8,319 nucleotides of DNA, from contig CAIKID010000006.1 in NCBI GenBank assembly GCA_903827345.1, forward strand, positions 1 through 8,319. The letters are read 5' to 3'. The notes beneath the pieces were generated by a model. The model was not told the origin of the DNA. It was given only the letters and a program-made list of their open reading frames with translations, and did no database searches. Numbering within the stretch: the stretch's first letter is position 1; the number at the start of each line of letters is the position of its first letter. Of this stretch, positions 5,460 through 8,319 are shown one piece after another. Position numbers and translations under genes: made by a program. The DNA is from an uncultured Actinomycetes bacterium (GTDB lineage: Bacteria; Actinomycetota; Actinomycetes; Nanopelagicales; Nanopelagicaceae).

Positions 5460-6476
5460 ATGAGCCTCTCTGCGCAATCCATTGAAGATGCCAAGGCCCT
5501 TGCACTCGCAGCCATCGCATCTGCCGACTCCCTAGAGGCGCTTAAAGAGGCCAAGTTGGCCCATGTCGGGGATAAGTCACCAATCGCTCGGGCAAATCAG
5601 CAGCTAGGCACGCTGACCCCAGATGAGCGCGCAAATTTCGGCAAGATCATCGGACAAGCCAAGAATATTGTTACCGCGGCGCTTGAAGCTCGCACCCAGA
5701 TACTCGAGAGTGAACGCGACTCTCGCGTACTCGTCGAAGAGCGCGTGGATGTTTCAATTCCGGCGCGCAGGACCCCTAAGGGCGGTTTACATCCCCTCAC
5801 AATTCTCACCAATGAGATCTGCGATCTCTTTCTCGGTATGGGATACCGCGTTGCAGAAGGTCCGGAACTAGAAGCCGAATGGTTGAATTTCGATGCACTG
5901 AATCTTCCCGAGGATCATCCAGCGCGCACGATGCAAGATACATTTTTCGTGGAACCACTTGATTCGCATCTTGTCCTTCGAACTCACACCTCGCCAGTAC
6001 AGGTTCGCACTATGTTGGAGCAAGAGCCACCGATATATGTCATCTGCCCCGGTCGTACCTACAGAGCCGATGAGTTGGATGCAACACATACTCCAGTATT
6101 TTCGCAGGTAGAAGGTCTCGTCATCGACAAAGGAATTACGATGGCCGACCTCAAAGGCACATTAGATCACTTTGCTCGCTCCATCTTTGGTCCTGAAGTA
6201 AAAACTCGCCTACGTTCTTCATTCTTTCCCTTCACAGAACCAAGTGCAGAGGTGGACTTCTATTTCAACGGACGTTGGATTGAATGGGGCGGCTGCGGCA
6301 TGGTTAATCCGAAGGTATTGGTTGCATGCGGTATCGATCCCGATGTTTATAGTGGTTTTGCCTTTGGCATGGGCCTAGAGCGGACGCTCATGGTTCGTCA
6401 CGGAATCACCGATATGCATGACATCGTCGAAGGCGATCAACGCTTTTCGCAGAGTTTCGGATCAGGTGTGAAGTGA
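5460..6476 (+). CDS. pheS: Phenylalanyl-tRNA synthetase alpha subunit
   Basis: This is the catalytic subunit of the alpha2-beta2 class II enzyme that charges tRNA-Phe. The 338-residue product is within the normal range. Residues 1 to about 95 form the helical, coiled-coil tRNA-binding arm. The catalytic core follows with HPLT (111-114), EGPELEAEWLNFDALN (133-148), THTSPVQVR (175-183), motif 2 within GRTYRADELDATHTPVFSQ (198-216), EWGGCGMVNP (275-284) and motif 3 GMGLERTLMVRHGI (303-316). The small residue that shapes the Phe pocket, A294 in E. coli, appears to be A301 in GFAFGMG. The start is the ATG at 5460, 26 bp after the methyltransferase stop. The last bases (GTGA) are shared with the pheT start, which points to coupled synthesis of the two subunits. 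Confidence 0.97.
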   Translation: MSLSAQSIEDAKALALAAIASADSLEALKEAKLAHVGDKSPIARANQQLGTLTPDERANFGKIIGQAKNIVTAALEARTQILESERDSRVLVEERVDVSIPARRTPKGGLHPLTILTNEICDLFLGMGYRVAEGPELEAEWLNFDALNLPEDHPARTMQDTFFVEPLDSHLVLRTHTSPVQVRTMLEQEPPIYVICPGRTYRADELDATHTPVFSQVEGLVIDKGITMADLKGTLDHFARSIFGPEVKTRLRSSFFPFTEPSAEVDFYFNGRWIEWGGCGMVNPKVLVACGIDPDVYSGFAFGMGLERTLMVRHGITDMHDIVEGDQRFSQSFGSGVK

Positions 6477-8319
6477 AGATCCCTCTTTCGTGGCTTCGAG
6501 AATTCGTCGAGATTCCTGCAGACCTCTCTTTGGCTGAAATCGAAGAGGCCTTCGTCGCTGTTGGATTTGAAGTTGAAGGCATTGAAGAGCAGGGGAGCGA
6601 TCTCACCGGCCCGTTAGTCGTTGCCAAAGTACTATCCATCGAACAGGTCGAAGGTCAGAAGAAATCGATTCGCTATGTGGGATTAGATTGTGGCGAAACA
6701 GAAATTCGCTTTGTAATATGCGGAGCTACCAATTTTGCAGTGGGCGATTTAGTGGTCGCATCACTACCAGGTGCAGTTCTGCCTGGTGGCTTTGAAATTG
6801 CTGCTCGTGAAACCTATGGCCATACCTCTAACGGGATGATCTGTTCTGCTCGCGAACTCGGTTTGGGCGAAGATCACACTGGAATCATCGTTCTCAACGA
6901 AGGCGCACCTGGCGACGATGCAATTGCGCTCCTCCAAATCAACGATGCCATCTTTGATATCGCGGTAAATCCTGATCGTGGCTATGCGCTCTCTGTACGC
7001 GGATTAGCGCGCGAGTTGGCTGCATCGCTGCGAGTTTCGTACCGCGATCCAGCGCAGTTAATTGCCACCGATGGCTTTGCGATTAATCAATCCGGAATTC
7101 AGGTTGCGATCGATGACCCAACCGCGGCGAGCATAATTTACATACGTACTCTCCAAGGCTTTAATCCAGCGGCACCATCGCCGCTCTGGATGCGCAGGCG
7201 CGTCGAGAAATCTGGCATGCGCTCGATCTCATTGGCAGTAGATGTCACAAACTATGTCATGCTCGAACTGGGTCAACCTTTGCACGCCTTTGATGCGGCA
7301 AAGATCAAGGGATCAATCCATATACGACGTGCCGATCGCGAAAACGAATTTAAAACCCTTGATGGTCAAATACGAAAGTTGTCGCCCACTAATCTCGTAG
7401 TCGCAGATGAAGCTCGCGCCTTGGCCCTGGCTGGGACTATGGGGGGACTGGACTCTGAAGTTACCGAGTCAACTAGCTCACTGGCAATCGAAGCAGCCCG
7501 CATTGATCCGCTCGCTATTGCAAAGAATTCCCGATTCCATCGTCTCTCCTCTGAAGCCTCCCGTCGCTTTGAAAGAGCGGTCGATCCCGCGTTGGCCGCA
7601 ATTGCGAGTGCCCGCGCCACCCAATTGTTGATAGAACTCGGTGGTGCCAGCTATGTAGGAAGCGCCACGGCCGGAGCGATCCCAGCAATGACAGTTATTT
7701 CCTTTGATCCACAATATGTTTCGCGATTGTTAGGCATAGCCGTGCCACATGAAACTGTTTCAGCCAATCTGCAACTGGTGGGCTGTACTATCTCTAAGCA
7801 GAGTTCAGATCTGTGGTTGGTGACGCCTCCAACTTGGCGTAGCGATTTGCTTACTCCGTCGGATCTCGTCGAAGAGGTTGGCCGAATTATTGGACTCAAT
7901 TCGATAGAGGGGACTCTTCCGCAAGGGCGCTCTTGCGCAACCCTGAGCCCTCTGCAATATCGCAAGCGCGGTGTCGCGCAATATTTGGCGAATCTAGGAT
8001 TCTCCGAGGTCTACAACTATCCCTTTGTGAATCAAGAGATGGTTGATCTCTTAGGTTTCACCGGAGGGCGGGCAGCTAGTTTCAAGTTGGCCAATCCCAT
8101 GTCGGATCAAGCTCCACTTCTACGCACCCATCTCTTACCGGGTCTCTTAGAAACAGCGAAGCGAAATTTAGGTCGCGGGGCAAAAGAGTGTGCAATCTTT
8201 GAAATCGGATCCGTCTTTCGCGATGTAACGAAGTTGGCTCATGTCTCTCCCGTACCAACTACATCGCGCCCGAGCGCCGAGACGATTGCCGAAATATATG
8301 CCAGCGTTCCACCTCAGCC
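6473..8319 (+). CDS. pheT: Phenylalanyl-tRNA synthetase beta subunit, 3'-truncated by the window edge
   Basis: This subunit pairs with PheS, contacts tRNA-Phe and edits tyrosine-charged tRNA. The frame is open for 615 codons from a GTG that overlaps the pheS stop (GTGA), and it leaves the window without a stop; family members have about 800-850 residues. The N-terminus KIPLSWLREFVEIP is typical. The OB-fold tRNA-binding domain is at about 39-150 (ICGATNF, SNGMICSARELGL). The B3/B4 editing region spans about 200-380, with AVDVTNYVMLELGQPLHAFD, AGTMGG and SSEASRRFERAVDP. The B5 domain ends near PPTWRSDL (about 452-459). The inactive synthetase-like core begins with NPMSDQAPLLRTHLLPGLL (541-559) and FEIGSVF. 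The C-terminal anticodon-binding domain should lie beyond the edge. I checked the whole visible frame and found no internal stop or frameshift. Confidence 0.97.
   Translation, partial: MKIPLSWLREFVEIPADLSLAEIEEAFVAVGFEVEGIEEQGSDLTGPLVVAKVLSIEQVEGQKKSIRYVGLDCGETEIRFVICGATNFAVGDLVVASLPGAVLPGGFEIAARETYGHTSNGMICSARELGLGEDHTGIIVLNEGAPGDDAIALLQINDAIFDIAVNPDRGYALSVRGLARELAASLRVSYRDPAQLIATDGFAINQSGIQVAIDDPTAASIIYIRTLQGFNPAAPSPLWMRRRVEKSGMRSISLAVDVTNYVMLELGQPLHAFDAAKIKGSIHIRRADRENEFKTLDGQIRKLSPTNLVVADEARALALAGTMGGLDSEVTESTSSLAIEAARIDPLAIAKNSRFHRLSSEASRRFERAVDPALAAIASARATQLLIELGGASYVGSATAGAIPAMTVISFDPQYVSRLLGIAVPHETVSANLQLVGCTISKQSSDLWLVTPPTWRSDLLTPSDLVEEVGRIIGLNSIEGTLPQGRSCATLSPLQYRKRGVAQYLANLGFSEVYNYPFVNQEMVDLLGFTGGRAASFKLANPMSDQAPLLRTHLLPGLLETAKRNLGRGAKECAIFEIGSVFRDVTKLAHVSPVPTTSRPSAETIAEIYASVPPQ

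Noticed and set aside
7366..7965. Minus-strand frames of 78-104 codons opposite pheT
   Set aside because: They are shadows of an uninterrupted pheT frame and show no independent coding signs.
1..8319. Mobile elements, CRISPR arrays, tRNA genes, defence or secondary-metabolite genes
   Set aside because: I read both strands and found no direct or inverted repeat array, transposase, tRNA-like fold or unusual composition; the window is a conserved housekeeping region.

Overview
The window looks like a chromosomal segment of an actinomycete (Actinomycetota) of intermediate GC, about 50% by eye. Three things point there. An InhA-like enoyl-ACP reductase follows fabG directly, as in the mabA-inhA pair. 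The ABC exporter and the DUF3099 membrane protein resemble actinobacterial families. A SpoU-type rRNA methyltransferase sits between rplT and pheS, as I recall for the Mycobacterium tsnR locus. A moderate-GC lineage, for example a freshwater group, is plausible but cannot be proved from the window. I see no mobile element, CRISPR array, tRNA or rRNA, and no sign of recent transfer.

Layout. Bases 1-1339 hold the 3' part of an ABC exporter gene (plus strand, 5' end outside the window). It runs tail to tail into a small minus-strand DUF3099 membrane-protein gene, and the two genes overlap by 4 bp at their ends. A 72-bp divergent region separates the DUF3099 gene from fabG. Both start codons there lie 6 nt after a -10-like hexamer, so both messages are probably leaderless. 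fabG and fabI overlap by one base and encode the two reductases of type II fatty acid elongation.

After a 182-bp leader comes a translation cluster: infC (IF3), rpmI (L35), rplT (L20), a SpoU/TrmH-family RNA 2'-O-methyltransferase, pheS and pheT. pheT runs off the right edge. The cluster supplies an initiation factor, two 50S proteins, a probable rRNA modifier and both subunits of phenylalanyl-tRNA synthetase. pheS may also have its own leaderless promoter, and pheS and pheT overlap by GTGA.

Most of the window is ordinary housekeeping sequence. The part worth most attention is the infC leader (about 3246-3382). It can fold into three successive hairpins, the last followed by a U-tract like an intrinsic terminator. 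A competing long-range helix would disrupt both the first and the last hairpin. The leader ends at a strong Shine-Dalgarno sequence placed correctly for an AUC start codon of infC. This suggests a cluster controlled by RNA structure and by IF3 start-codon discrimination. Non-ATG starts are frequent here: infC ATC, rpmI GTG, the methyltransferase TTG and pheT GTG.
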